Source: Sipunculus nudus (lineage: Eukaryota > Annelida > Sipuncula > Golfingiida > Sipunculidae). Taken from it: a stretch of 64,000 nt of DNA. Position numbers and translations under genes: made by a program. Shown piece after piece: positions 11,100-20,956 of this stretch. The DNA is taken from assembly GCA_026874595.1 (NCBI GenBank), contig CM049315.1, forward strand, positions 61,503,389 through 61,567,388. Reading direction: 5' to 3'. Positions within the stretch are counted from its first letter, which is position 1; each line of letters begins with the position of its first letter. The notes under the pieces are model-generated. The model made no database searches. It was not told where the DNA came from and saw nothing but the letters and a program-made list of their open reading frames with translations.

Positions 11100-11560
11100 C
11101 AAGACGTTTCTACGTCAAACAGCTATGACTTGTGTCCATCTGACTTATAGGGTACTCAAATCATGTTGTTTCACACAGCTAGCAGAAAATGGGTCACCAC
11201 TGACCTTATTTTGGATGTCAAACGAGACATTACAATGCCCTCCCTTCATTTGAAGAAAGACATTTCTAGCGCCAGCAGTTCTGATTTTGGCGCTCTCTGA
11301 CTCTCCTGGTGCTCAAAATTAGGTTTTCTGCTCATAGCTTAGATAATATAAGTCACAGTGACCTAATTTCAGGATTCAAAGGAGACTTGCCCAGGACCTC
11401 CCTGAATGTCACATTAGAAGATTGTAGGCCAAACCGATACAAGTTGTGTCCCGTCTGACTCTCTTGGTGCTCAAAATCATGTTTTCGGCCAGTAGCTTGC
11501 AGAATATTGGTCACCGTGACATTATTGCAACTTGATCATTTGCTTTCAGAACAAACTCAC
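11100..11560. repeat. Decayed copies of the GACCTAATTTC tandem repeat family seen at 48-50 kb
   Basis: The segment GTCACAGTGACCTAATTTC, then a GATTCAAAGGAGACTT-like stretch, then ACCTCCCTGAATGTCA closely parallels the units at 48500-50110. At least three weaker units of about 165-175 bp can be traced by repeated GTGCTCAAAAT(T/C) and GGTCACC(A/G)(C/T)TGAC motifs. Confidence 0.6.
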
Positions 11561-11845
11561 ACAAATTAGACAGTATCTAGATGTACAAGTTCATGCCCAT
11601 TCAGCGAAGCAATGCTGCCAGAGAGTCATCTATGTGCACGTGAGGAAGTGAAGTTCGAACATTAATTGCAAGGTTGTCAGATTTAATATCCCATCCAATA
11701 ACTAATTCCACTGTAAAAAAAAAAGTGCTCAGATGTTTTCACAGGCATTATCTCACATCTAGTAAACACTTCGCTCAACAGGCTTAAAAAAAGAGACAAC
11801 TCTCATCGACCAGTTAGCGAACTGTTTTAGTTAACTGTCCATTGC

Positions 11846-12545
11846 ATGATCATTAGTCAGCACACCGAAACGGCCCTTATCAGATTTTTTTCAGATATAT
11901 TAGACTGCATGATCGGTTGGAGCTGGTTCTCTGCGTGCTGCTCGATCCCTCGACAGCATTCGATACTTTCGATGCTCCGCTGTCGTTGGAAACTTTACAA
12001 AAGGACTTTGGCCTTTGTGGCGCAGTACTTGATTGGTTAAAAGCAATATTGTTTGATCGGACCCAAAGAATTATTTGACTTCAAGTGTGGGGTTCCCCAG
12101 GGTTCCTGTTGTGGGCCTGTATTTTTTTTGTGTACAGGCGTCAACTAATTTAAAATAATCAAAGGCCATCTTCCCCAGTACACGGATATGCTGATGATCA
12201 TCAGCTCTAATTTAGTTTTCGTCCTGTATATTTTTAGGTGGTTGTACTAGCTATTGAAAACTGTGTTTATTTAGAATGTACGTTACTGGCTCCTATAGAA
12301 CAATTGTTTATAAACGACTAAAAGTCTGGTGTTTTAAGGCACCAGACAACAACTCGCTAAAGATAATTTATATTGTATTAGGGTTGGTGAGGATGTAATC
12401 AAATGTTCAGTGATAGCATTGATACATGCGGTCGTGACAAATCATCTGGATTATTGTAATGCACTGTACATTAATTTACCTAATTGCAAATAAACGAAAC
12501 TGTAACGAGTCCAAATCACTGCAGCTCGCTTGATATGCAATATTT
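11846..12545 (+). pseudogene. LINE reverse-transcriptase remnant (CR1/Jockey type)
   Basis: Several frames have to be combined. HTETALIRFFSDILD is the STETAL motif. One frame later comes LLDPSTAFDTFDAPL, the first catalytic aspartate region (LLDLSAAFDT). GLCGAVLDWLKAILFDRTQRII is followed by GVPQGSCCGPVFF (consensus GVPQGSCLGPLLF) and then GYADDHQL, the YADD catalytic motif. Further on, VVTNHLDYCNALYINLP and RVQITAARLICN are the conserved C-terminal region. Frameshifts and stops at roughly 11910, 12078 and 12205 make it non-functional. A 5' endonuclease piece lies at 10081. Confidence 0.8.
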
Positions 12546-12549
12546 CGTT

Positions 12550-12800
12550 ATAGCTTTCTTTGCGATTATGAGCTGATAGGGTAAGCAGTCAAAAGCCTTG
12601 CTCAGATCCTCGACCGCCGTCTTCCATTCTTCCACCCGTCGTAGCAAGACACGCTGGCAGCTGTGCCTCCTGCATTATGCTGACATCATGGGATCCAATA
12701 CCTGGTCCAAGAACGGAGGTAGCTGTTGATGCCTAATCATCTCTAGGATTTCCATTCTTGCAACTAGCTGGCTCAAGATGTTTTTATTCCGATTAGTTCC
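12550..12800 (-). pseudogene. LINE reverse-transcriptase fragment on the minus strand
   Basis: The minus strand reads a QQLPPFLDQVLDPMMSA segment, then CRRHSCQRVLLRRVEEWKTA, then DLSKAFDCLPYQLI. This matches the QxGFR...SCQ...LL...EDWK...DLSKAFDCLPH arrangement of CR1/Jockey-like reverse transcriptases. It directly abuts the plus-strand remnant that ends near 12545, so two LINEs have been joined tail to tail. There is no start or end, and stops are present. Confidence 0.7.
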
Positions 12801-12959
12801 GCCCTTCTACATAAGTCTATGAACGGAGTATTACGTTTGTGGTTCTGCGATAAAGGTTTGATCAGAGCGAACTTGATTGCATTTGTTTTCTCAGTGGAGC
12901 AATGTGGGATAGATAACAACGGAAGCGTAATTAGGACATTGGTGAAAAAAAAATTATAA

Positions 12960-13125
12960 TCCGTCTGGGCGAAATACTCTGGGCGAAATAGTATTTCGCC
13001 CGACTATTTCGCCCGAGCAGAGTATTATTTTGCCCAGGCAAATTATTATTTCGCCCAGGCGGAATACTATTTCGCCCAGCCGGATCACTGTTATTTTGCC
13101 AGGGCAGGTTACTGCTTCGCCTGAG
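12960..13125. repeat. Minisatellite built on TATTTCGCCCAGG, partly in inverted order
   Basis: About eight imperfect units of 15-25 bp carrying a TTCGCCC core. The first units are in opposite orientation (GGGCGAAATA, then TATTTCGCCC), giving a GGCGAAATAGTATTTCGCC palindrome. Open frames across it on both strands are repeat artefacts. Confidence 0.75.
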
Positions 13126-13247
13126 CAAAATAACAAACTGTCCAGGAGAAGTAAAGATAGGCCCCTAGGCCTATATATTAAAAAGAGGTGCACAACTGAG
13201 AAACACTTCCAGGACTCAACGGCACACTTCACGTTTTACTAACCTAT

Positions 13248-13975
13248 CTGTCTTGTAAAATTGATCGACTGGAAATTATTCGTCTAGATCTATATTTTAA
13301 TCTGGGATTAACTCAAAAAGAAATACTTTTGTGTTTTTCACTTAACAGAATAATTTGCACAGAATAATCAATAGTCAGAGACATTTGCGTAGACTATTAA
13401 ATAAACATGGTCTATATCGAAGAAAAGGACAAACTGATTTATTGACAGTTGCTTTGTTTACTGAGGAGCTACTGAAGCCTTGTGGCCAGCTATATGGCTA
13501 TCGATGGATGCACCAAAGATGTTTACAACAAGGTTATGTTGTAACTCAAGATACTGTCAGGATTTTGCAGCATCTACTTGATCCAGAAGGTGTTGAAGCT
13601 AGGAGATGACGCAGACTGGTACGCCAAAGGTACAGAAGCGTTGGACCGTATCAAACGTGGCATGTGGATTGATCGACAAACTAAAACCCTTTCCGCATAG
13701 CCATCGGTGGGTGTATAGACGAGTTTTCTAAACAAGTTATCTGGCTGGAAGCTTATAATTATTGTACAAATAACAAAGGTTAGATTAAGTTATTATATTA
13801 GTGCAGTCATCGAAAAGGAAGGCTGTCCAAAAAGAGTGAGAGCTGATGAGGGAACCGAGAACGGACGTGTGGAACAAGTGCAAATATTTTTCCGCCGAAA
13901 TTGCACGGATTGTTTTGCAGGACAAAAGAGTTTTACGTATGGTACTAGCGAACTGTGTACAGTTGTAGTTTGCTT
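13248..13975 (+). pseudogene. Integrase-core (rve/DDE) gene remnant, cut off by the Gypsy LTR
   Basis: The reading starts with IIRLDLYFNLGLTQKEILL, passes through RHLRRLLNKHGLYRRK, QLYGYRWMHQRCLQQGYVV, TQDTVRILQHLLDPEGVEAR, GPYQTWHVD, GCIDEFSKQVIWLEAY and RVRADEGTENGRVEQ, and ends at FAGQKSFTYG. This is the lineage of stand-alone integrase-core proteins common in fish, cnidarians and molluscs, with a homeodomain-like N-terminal region and a DDE core. The first two acidic positions (HVD and RADEGTEN) are visible; the last catalytic Glu region is missing because the frame ends where the LTR begins at 13981. Lesions include a TGA at about 13606, a frameshift around 13670-13690 and stops near 13780. 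Confidence 0.75.
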
Positions 13976-13980
13976 ATTAA

Positions 13981-14182
13981 TGTAGTGATATGACACACAT
14001 ACGTACAGCTCTATATCCTGTATCGCATTAATACAGTTTATATATAGCATGTGTAGTAATACATTTAGATAATGTAGTTCAATACATGTTATCCTTAAGG
14101 CTACATGTGTAACAGCATCATGGTAATAAAGAAGCTCAATCTACATCACTGACTTGATTATCATTGGTCAATTGTTACTTCA
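13981..14182 (+). repeat. 5' LTR of the Gypsy element
   Basis: Begins TGTAGTGATATG and ends ACTTCA, a TG...CA terminus. It contains TATATATA at about 14039-14046 and AATAAA at 14125-14130 in the right order for transcription and polyadenylation. It aligns along its length with the 3' LTR at 20310-20500, with scattered substitutions and small indels, which marks the insertion as old. Confidence 0.88.
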
Positions 14183-14387
14183 TTGTGACATTGATGTGTG
14201 AAATATGTAACCCAATGACAGTTGAACCATTTTATGGACTGATTCAGAGAAATCTATGGCAAAACACTCGAAAAACATATCAAGTAGGACAGACATGAAG
14301 GACCGCGGTTCCCGCCTTGTCAATTTGCCTCTGAAGACATACATGGACATTCAAGGTAATAAACAGCCATACCTTAATCTGTCTTGG

Positions 14388-14598
14388 CAGGGGCGGATCC
14401 AGGATTTAGGAAGATGGGGGGGGGGGGGGGGGGGTCCAACGCAGGTGGACTGATGAAAAACCTAAAAAAAAAGATCCCAAGGTCCGGAAAAGGGAGGTTC
14501 CAGGCCAACATTTTTGTGAACCCCTTATAAAAGGTTGCTTCAGATTAAAAAAAAAGAGGGGGGGGGGGTCCTGGACCCTCCCCCTGGATCCGCTTCTG
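14388..14598. mobile_element. Poly-G MITE inside the Gypsy leader
   Basis: Terminal inverted repeats are CAGGGGCGGATCCAGG on the left and CCTGGATCCGCTTCTG on the right, enclosing 211 bp with two long G runs and no coding sequence. Flanking CTTGG and CTTAG may be a target duplication. Similar sequence fragments occur at about 27548-27642, 35641-35750 and 37771-37972. Confidence 0.75.
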
Positions 14599-14963
14599 CT
14601 TAGGATAGCATTATTTTGTGGAATATGGCAACAAACTCACTAACTTGGAAGTTTATGACCAAAAAGTGCATGTATGCATGTAAGCATATATGCTTATTAA
14701 CTCATTAAGCATATATGAGTCGCAAATAAAACCATATCAGGCCCACAGCTATACAATTTGTCACAGTAACCAGGCGAATACCAGTGACTGGGCGAATTTC
14801 AGTTCAAGTCAACACAGCCCTGCCAGACTGTTACCCTGTGCACTGCCTGACCTACCCCACCATTGGGGTACGACAAAAAAGGCATAAAATACCTACATCT
14901 CTGCTGGAGATAAACCTCACAAGTGACTAGTAGGTCTGTATATAGTGACTACAACATATAAAC

Positions 14964-15780
14964 ATGGCAAGTTACCTTCCCACAATGGACTGGTATGGCC
15001 AGAATTTGGACGAATGTCTAACGTTGTTCAAACAGAAATTGACATTATTTTGAGGAGGAAAAAATCATCCAGAAGGAGGCAAAAGCTAGAAAAATATGCG
15101 AAGGCATTGGTGATGAAGGCCTAAAACGCCTAAACGCAAGTGGACTCACAGAAACACAGAAAAAAAGATCCTGTTGAACTATGAATATTCTTTGAAAGCC
15201 ATCTCAAAGGCAGTGTCAACGTCCGAATACATCGACTGCAGCTAATGAGGCTTAGAAAGAAACAATTCGAAACATTGGATGACTTCGTGACTCTGGCGAG
15301 AACGCTTGCACTGAAGTGCAACTTTAGTGATGATGAACTAAGCGAGAGGCTTCTAGAACTGATTATTGCCAGCACTCCATTTGATCAGTTTCGTAAACAC
15401 CTTGGCAAAACTAAAGGATACTCATTCAAAGATGCCCTAATTGAAGGACGCAGGTATGAAGCTCTATCTGCCGGGTCAAACCTAATTGATCAAATGAAAA
15501 CCGCCACAGAGCACATTCATGGTGTAGATCGCGGCCGTAAATGTAGCAATTGTGGTACAGCCACAAACCACGTCAATATCCTGCCTACAATCACAAATGT
15601 AATGCATGCGGGATAAAAGGCCGCTGGGCTAAATGCTGCAGAAAAAAAACCGCAACAGATCAAGAACCAGAAGCGTCTCTCCGCAATCCGCCGACAAGTA
15701 GGACAACATCAAGAGATCATTCTAGTGGAAGAAAACCAGCAGGCAGACCGGACCAACGAAGCCATCAATCAGGACTCTGA
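14964..15780 (+). pseudogene. Gypsy gag (capsid and zinc knuckles)
   Basis: Starts at the ATG of MASYLPTMDWYGQNLDECLT, a typical Gag opening for this type. After frameshifts it continues as KKQFETLDDFVTLARTLALK and ELIIASTPFDQFRKHLG. The nucleocapsid end has two CCHC-like knuckles: CSNCG...H, then CNACGIKGRWAKCC; the His of the second knuckle is replaced by Arg. Stops around 15050 and 15175 and a frame change near 15600 break it. Confidence 0.75.
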
Positions 15781-15894
15781 TGGTGAGACATACTATCAGA
15801 TATTCTGTTCAATAACGATCAGTACAAAATACATAGATAGTGTATGTGTGTGTGTGGTGAAACTCCTCGCGACGAGGCATATTCAAACCTGACT

Positions 15895-16260
15895 ATCAAA
15901 CCACCAGAATATCCACAAAGAAAATATACGCTACAATTCAAAATTGACACAGGCGCCGCTGGCAACACATTACCGCTGAGGACCTTCCGTCAAACGTATC
16001 GCGACTCCGTTAAGGATAAAAATTCCTTATGCCTTGCAATGTTAAGCTGACTGCCTACAATGAACAAGAAATAACATGCCTTGGTAAATTAGGGATGCTG
16101 TGTCAATATTGTAGTTCTGATTGGATGAAGACTCGATTCTACATCGTGGATGTTCCAGGTCCAGCTGATTTTGGACTTCCTGCCAGTGAACTGCTAGGAC
16201 TAGTTACCATCAATATTGATGATCTGAACGAATCAAGCCAAGCTACATGCCAGACAGGTG
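15895..16260 (+). pseudogene. Gypsy aspartic protease region
   Basis: FKIDTGAAGNTLPL carries the D-T-G active site with the flanking hydrophobic pattern of retropepsins. The C-terminal half (FYIVDVPGPADFGLPASELL) corresponds to the ILG-like region of Gypsy proteases. The two halves are in different frames, shifted at about 16029-16049. Confidence 0.75.
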
Positions 16261-16299
16261 CTCAACTGAGCTCTTATGCTATATCATACACCAGTAAAC

Positions 16300-17390
16300 A
16301 ACCTGCCTTTCTACAACCTGAAATATCTCATAAACGACCTCATGAAAGCATACCAACAACAGTTTGATCAGATTGGCAATTTTTTTCCAGGAGGAGATGC
16401 AAAACTCCTCCTGAAACCTGATGCAGAGCCATTCATCGACCCACCACGGAAATGCAGTCTACACATCAAGGATAAACTGAAACTAGAGCTAGACATAATG
16501 GTGAGCCAAGTTGTCATCAGAAAAGTGGACAAACACACTGATGGTGTTCCAGCTTAGCTTTCAGTATCAAAAAGGATGGTTCCTTGAGAATCTGCATAGA
16601 TCCACAGAAACTGAACTCCAATCTTAAGAGATGTCCCCACAAATTCCAACAGTGGAAGAGCTTAATCAAGAATTTGCTAGAGCCAAATTGTCAGCAAATT
16701 CAACAAACTAGAGGCCAAAGGTGGATATTGGTCAATCCAACTCAGCAAACTTCTCACCACGTTTCGTACACCATTTGGTCGTTATTGTTGGTGTAGACTA
16801 CCATTTGGACTCAGCGTGTCCCAAGACATATTCCAGTCCAGAATGGATCAGATTCTGGAAAACCTCAAAGGTGTTGTGAGCATCGCAGACGATGTGTGTG
16901 TATATTGTGAGACAGAAGCCGAACATGATGCTAATCTGATACAGCTTATGGACCAAGCAGTGGAAAATTGACTTATATTAAACAGTAACTAGTGCATAAT
17001 CAAGCAATCGAGCATTTCTTTTTTACGGAAATCTGTATACCAGTGAAGGTTTCAAACCTGATTATGCCAAAGTCTCAGACATACGCAAGATGCCTACTCC
17101 TTAAAATAGGGAAGACCTATCTCGATTTCTAGGTATAATGACTTATTTGAGTCAATTCATACCACATTATGCAGACAAAGCACATTCTCTCTGTAACCTT
17201 AAAAAGGATGTACTTTGGACCTGGGATGCGGAATACATGAAATGCTTTGACGAACTGAAGTAGACAGTCTCAGAGAAGGCGTGTCTGAAATATTACGATC
17301 CGACATCACCTGTACAACTTGAAGTTGATGCTTCACGGAAGGGATTGGGAGCTGCCTTGATCCAGGAAGGTAGACCAATTGACCTGAGAC
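16300..17390 (+). pseudogene. Gypsy reverse transcriptase and truncated RNase H
   Basis: Recognisable blocks: FIDPPRKCSLHIKDKLKLEL, VIRKVDKHTDGVPA (V.PT.W-like), KKDGSLRICIDPQKLN, EAKGGYWSIQLS, TPFGRYCWCRLPFGL, and the catalytic box VVSIADDVCVY. The RNase H start is VQLEVDASRKGLGAALIQEG. After GRPI the sequence jumps directly to RPYWSFRDELAV, which belongs to the integrase N-terminus, so most of RNase H and the linker have been deleted at about 17385. Several frame changes and stops (16556, 16970, 17104, 17263) are present. Confidence 0.8.
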
Positions 17391-17916
17391 CCTATTGGTC
17401 ATTTAGAGACGAACTAGCTGTGGAAGCAGGTGTTCTTTTCAAAGGAAGACAAGTTCTAATTCCAAAGACTATGCAATCGTACATACTTGAACAGTGCCAT
17501 CAAAGTCACCATGGTGTTTAAAAAAAAGTTTACAACAGCGCGAGAAACGGTTTACTGGATAAACATAAAAAAAGGACACAGAATTAATGTGTAAATCCTG
17601 CCCAATATGCCAAGAACAAGAGGATGCTAATAAAAAAGAACCATTAATACCTCATCAAGTACCATCAAGGCTATGGCAAGCTATTGTATCTGTGTGAGAC
17701 CTGTGTAAGATCCAAGGACGTCAATATCTTGTGATTGTGGATAGGTACAGCAAGCATCCGCTAGTAGATGAAATGAGAACAACATCAAGCCAGACTATCA
17801 CTCCCAAAATAAAGACCTATTGTGCCAGGTTCGGACGTTAAGATGAGATCATAACTGACAATGGCGCACAAAACGCTGGGCAAGCATTTCAAGAATTTGT
17901 GGATACACTGGGTAAA
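17391..17916 (+). pseudogene. Gypsy integrase, N-terminal part
   Basis: Contains the zinc-binding HHCC region (ILEQCHQSHHG, then MCKSCPICQEQE) and the first part of the DDE core (LVIVDRYSKHPLV and EIITDNGAQNAGQAFQEFV). Stops and shifts are present. The core is interrupted at 17917 by the 661-bp insert and resumes at 18586. Confidence 0.75.
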
Positions 17917-17920
17917 ACTA

Positions 17921-18581
17921 GATGTGTCGGAGCGACACAAATGCCCCCGCCTGGAGCAAATTAGAAATATTTGTTAAAGTTTGTAAAATTTTCTAAGTTC
18001 AGGTGCTGTCTTCCGGTCAAAATTAGGTAAACCAGGACAAAATGCGAATGCTATCAGTAAGTGGTCATTTTGCTGCCACACACCAAAACTCAGGCCAATA
18101 TCTGCTGGCATTGCGAAAAAAAAGTCCATACATGTGCTTTTATCATGAAAATTTCAATTTTTCATGAAATTTTCTAAATTCAGGAGCCGTCATACGATTT
18201 AAAGTAGGTAAACCGTGACAAAACACAAACTCGATCTGTAAGTGGTCATTTTGCTGCCACACACCAAAAATTAGGCCAATATCTGCAGGCATTGAGAAAA
18301 AAGTTCGTATATATGCATTTGTCTGGAAAATTTCTATTTTTTTCGTGAACTTTTCCAATGTTCAGGACCCGTCATACGGTCAAAATTAGATCAACCGGGA
18401 CAAAACGCAAACCTGATCTGAAAGTGGTCATTATGCGCCCAAAAACCAAAAGTCAGGCCAAACTCTGCAGGCATTGCGAAAAAAGTCCGTACAACTGTTT
18501 CATTTCGGAATTACGGAAGGACGGAATGACGGACTGACTAACATGGGTAAAACTATATGACCCGGCCAGTTTGTGGCGGGG
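17921..18581. mobile_element. 661-bp insert made mainly of three about 165-bp tandem units, inside the integrase
   Basis: ACTA at 17917-17920 and again at 18582-18585 flanks the insert, consistent with a 4-bp target duplication. The interior carries three units starting around 17995, 18170 and 18350, sharing TTTTCTAA(G/A)TTCAGG, AAACC(A/G)GGACAAAA, AAGTGGTCATT and GCATTG(A/C)GAAAAAA(A/G)T. The left end has a TGTGTC/GACACA hairpin and CCCCCGCC, mirrored by GGCGGGG near the right end. A GGACGGA-type run precedes the right end, as in several other repeats in the window. No coding frame. Confidence 0.65.
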
Positions 18582-18585
18582 ACTA

Positions 18586-19062
18586 AAAACATGTCACTAG
18601 TTCCCCACATTATCCACCCAGCAATGGTTTTATTGAAAGACACGGTTGTCTGTTAAATCAACCATCACAAAGGTGTTGAAGAGTGGGGGAGATGTACGAC
18701 TCACTTTACTCAATCTAAGAGCCATCCCAGTTGATCAGAATCTACCATCATCAGGCGAACTTATATTTCAATGTTAATAACAATGTTACCAACTCGTACC
18801 AACCCTGGGAAACATGAACACAGTAACAGACTACACGAAAGAAACCAAAATGGATAAATTCAAGCATGACAACTCAATAAGGAAACCTGAATTACCTATA
18901 CTGAGTGTAGATAAAATAGACGAAACATGGTGCCCTGGAACAGTTCTTAAACTCTGTGATGAACCAAGGAACCTAATTGTTGAATCACCTAATGGCAACA
19001 GAGTACGCAGAAATCGAGGTCGTGTCAGTTTATTCAACATCAAAGACTGTCAGAGTTTCTAA
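18586..19062 (+). pseudogene. Gypsy integrase, C-terminal part
   Basis: Resumes the core with TSSPHYPPSNGFIERHG, which supplies the final catalytic Glu. It ends with a chromodomain-less C-terminus reading TWCPGTVLKLCDEPRN, then ESPNGNRVRRNRGRV, the NG...RRNR tail typical of Mag/Gypsy integrases. The stop is near 19060. The open frame from 18814 is the longest undamaged piece of the element. Confidence 0.75.
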
Positions 19063-19165
19063 TAAAGATACTATAATTAGTGGTGAAAAAAAAATGATGA
19101 GCAGTCTACTTGAACGTGAAAAACCATAAGTGGAAGACGCGTAAGTGCGTACAAGGTATGGACGT

Positions 19166-19930
19166 TGTAACAGGTGCTCTTTTTATTGTGTGACACGGGC
19201 GTAACTCGTGTTGTGACACCCTCGCCGGGCCGTTTGTTACATTCGCAGTTAATCCGTACTGGTTGAACTCTTGTTGTCATGCTGGCTTGGGGCGAGCTCA
19301 CGTGTACACCATGGTGTGTAAAGGCACGGCGATGTTTTTCTAGGTGATTCCTGTAACGCGTGTTTACTGTGTTGTGTAAGATCTTTTAGACTGTTCGAGA
19401 AGTGGGGTGAAGAGTATATAAAGGGGCTGTGTTTTAGTGCCGAGAGCAGCAGCAGAGAAGATTTCGAGCGGACGTAGAAGCGTGTGTCAGTTTCTGGGAC
19501 CTTATCCGACGAGTGCGGCAATTATAGATTTTCTTTTGGACTTCAGTTTACTTTCTGGATTGTTACAAGAGCTTTACACTGGACTGTCATTCTCCGAGAG
19601 TATACATTTAAAGAATTTATCGTTGTGACGGCGGTGGTATCCAGGTACTGTGCACTTTGTGTATTTTACTGTGTGATTGTATTGATTTGTTGTTATACCG
19701 CTGTCTTACTGTATAATTGTATTGATTAAGTGTATTGTAATGCTAGGGTTGTTTTAAGAATAAATTATGGTTATTTGTTAACAAAAAAAAAAAAAAACAC
19801 TGGCTTCTTTATTCATTACCCTAGACATTTCACGCTGCCTAGTGTCACAGAATCTGATTTGTTTTTATCTCCATTACAAATTTTGTGTTCATCACACATA
19901 CATGATCTGTTTATACTAGGTTCCGTAACA
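19166..19930 (+). mobile_element. Solo LTR (family S), copy 1
   Basis: Starts TGTAACAGG and ends CCGTAACA, flanked by the 4-bp duplication ACGT (19162-19165 and 19931-19934). It contains TATATAAA at 19415-19422, GGGGCTGTGTTTTAG downstream of it, and AATAAA at 19759-19764. A second copy at 60886-61712 aligns along most of its length. There is no internal coding region next to either copy, so both are best read as solo LTRs left by recombination. This copy sits in the 3' untranslated part of the Gypsy element and is younger than it. A 15-A tract at about 19782-19796 is absent from copy 2. Confidence 0.85.
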
Positions 19931-20309
19931 ACGTGTTGTGAGGAAACCACAACGATACCAATATTAATAGACTCTATATAATATTAGTGCAAATAGAAAG
20001 GGGCAGAATAATCCCCATCGAGCACAAGGGTAGTCTAACCCCAAATACTGCTCCTGTTAATGCTTTCTGGTTAGAACAATATAATATGTCATATATCTAT
20101 GCTACAAATATTTTCATTTATAATCTAGCATATACAAATATAATATCACTCTTTAAAATAATGAAATTTAATTCCTTTTCAAGTCTATCAGACAAGTATA
20201 AAGATTAATTTTGCATACATGTTCTGATTCACTATATCATCCAGTATATTAAGAATAGCTTAAATTGATTACACCATCTATTTGTTATGCTTAATTTTCG
20301 GTAGGGGGA

Positions 20310-20500
20310 TGCATTGATATGTAACACATACAGCACTATATCCTGTATCGCATTTATACAGTCTATATATAACGTGTAGTAAACAGATAAAGTAGCTCAG
20401 TACAAGTTATTCTTATGGCTACATGTGTAACAGCATCATGGTAATAAAGAAGCTCAATTTACATCAGTGACTTGATTATCAATGGCCAAGCACTACTTCA
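20310..20500 (+). repeat. 3' LTR of the Gypsy element
   Basis: Begins TGCATTGATATG right after the GGTAGGGGGA purine tract and ends ACTTCA, followed by the target duplication ATTAA (20501-20505). AATAAA is at 20443-20448. It matches the 5' LTR across its whole length. Confidence 0.88.
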
Positions 20501-20505
20501 ATTAA

Positions 20506-20956
20506 TTTAGGGGGGATAGGGCCTGGGCAGCACGCACTTGCACAATTTAAAAAAATAAATGTTTTACTAAAATAAAATTTAGATTTCAGTATTCAAATAT
20601 CAAACTGCAATATTATTTAAATTAGAAATTAAAATAAGATACATACCAAGCTAGGAAGAATGACTGCTCTTTAAAAGTGGGTGGCTGTACACCTGATGGC
20701 AGACATAGTCTTAGCCAACTCGGGTGAAAAAAGCTTTACCCATGTAGCCACAGAGGGCAGGGACCAGGGTCCACTGCTCGATGGAAAGCGGCCGCGCCCT
20801 GCTCCCTACAGAAGGTTTTACTCCATAGCCATAGGGACAGGGGGTGGAGTCACTAGCAGCCTGTGATTGGCTGATAGTCAGTTAATGACATTCTGCCTCT
20901 TTGATGACCAAAAGGTGAAGGTCTAAAGGTTAACATCATGAAGGCAGAATGTTACA
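20506..20956. repeat. Interspersed repeat family R1, copy C
   Basis: Aligns with the right two-thirds of copy A (3040-3500) from GGGCCTGGGCAGCACGCACT through GACTGCTCTTT, GTGGGTGGCT, CACAGAGGGCAGG and CCTGTGATTGGCT to an AATGTTACAC end shared with copy A near 3494-3503. It starts right at the Gypsy target duplication, so the Gypsy insertion site lies at or near the edge of this repeat. Confidence 0.65.

Larger units (their letters stand above)
13981..20500 (+). mobile_element. Gypsy-type LTR retrotransposon, decayed, with nested insertions
   Basis: The two LTRs are 13981-14182 and 20310-20500. The 5-bp target duplication ATTAA is at 13976-13980 and 20501-20505. The purine-rich tract GGTAGGGGGA directly precedes the 3' LTR. 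Internal order is gag with zinc knuckles, aspartic protease, reverse transcriptase, RNase H and integrase, the Ty3/Gypsy order. Short LTRs, a 5-bp duplication and an (I/V)ADD-type catalytic box fit the Mag lineage (which includes the bivalve Steamer element), but that placement is inference. Inside it are a MITE (14388-14598), a 661-bp insert (17921-18581) and a foreign solo LTR (19166-19930). I did not find a clean primer-binding site after the 5' LTR. Many frameshifts and stops make it dead. Confidence 0.9.
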
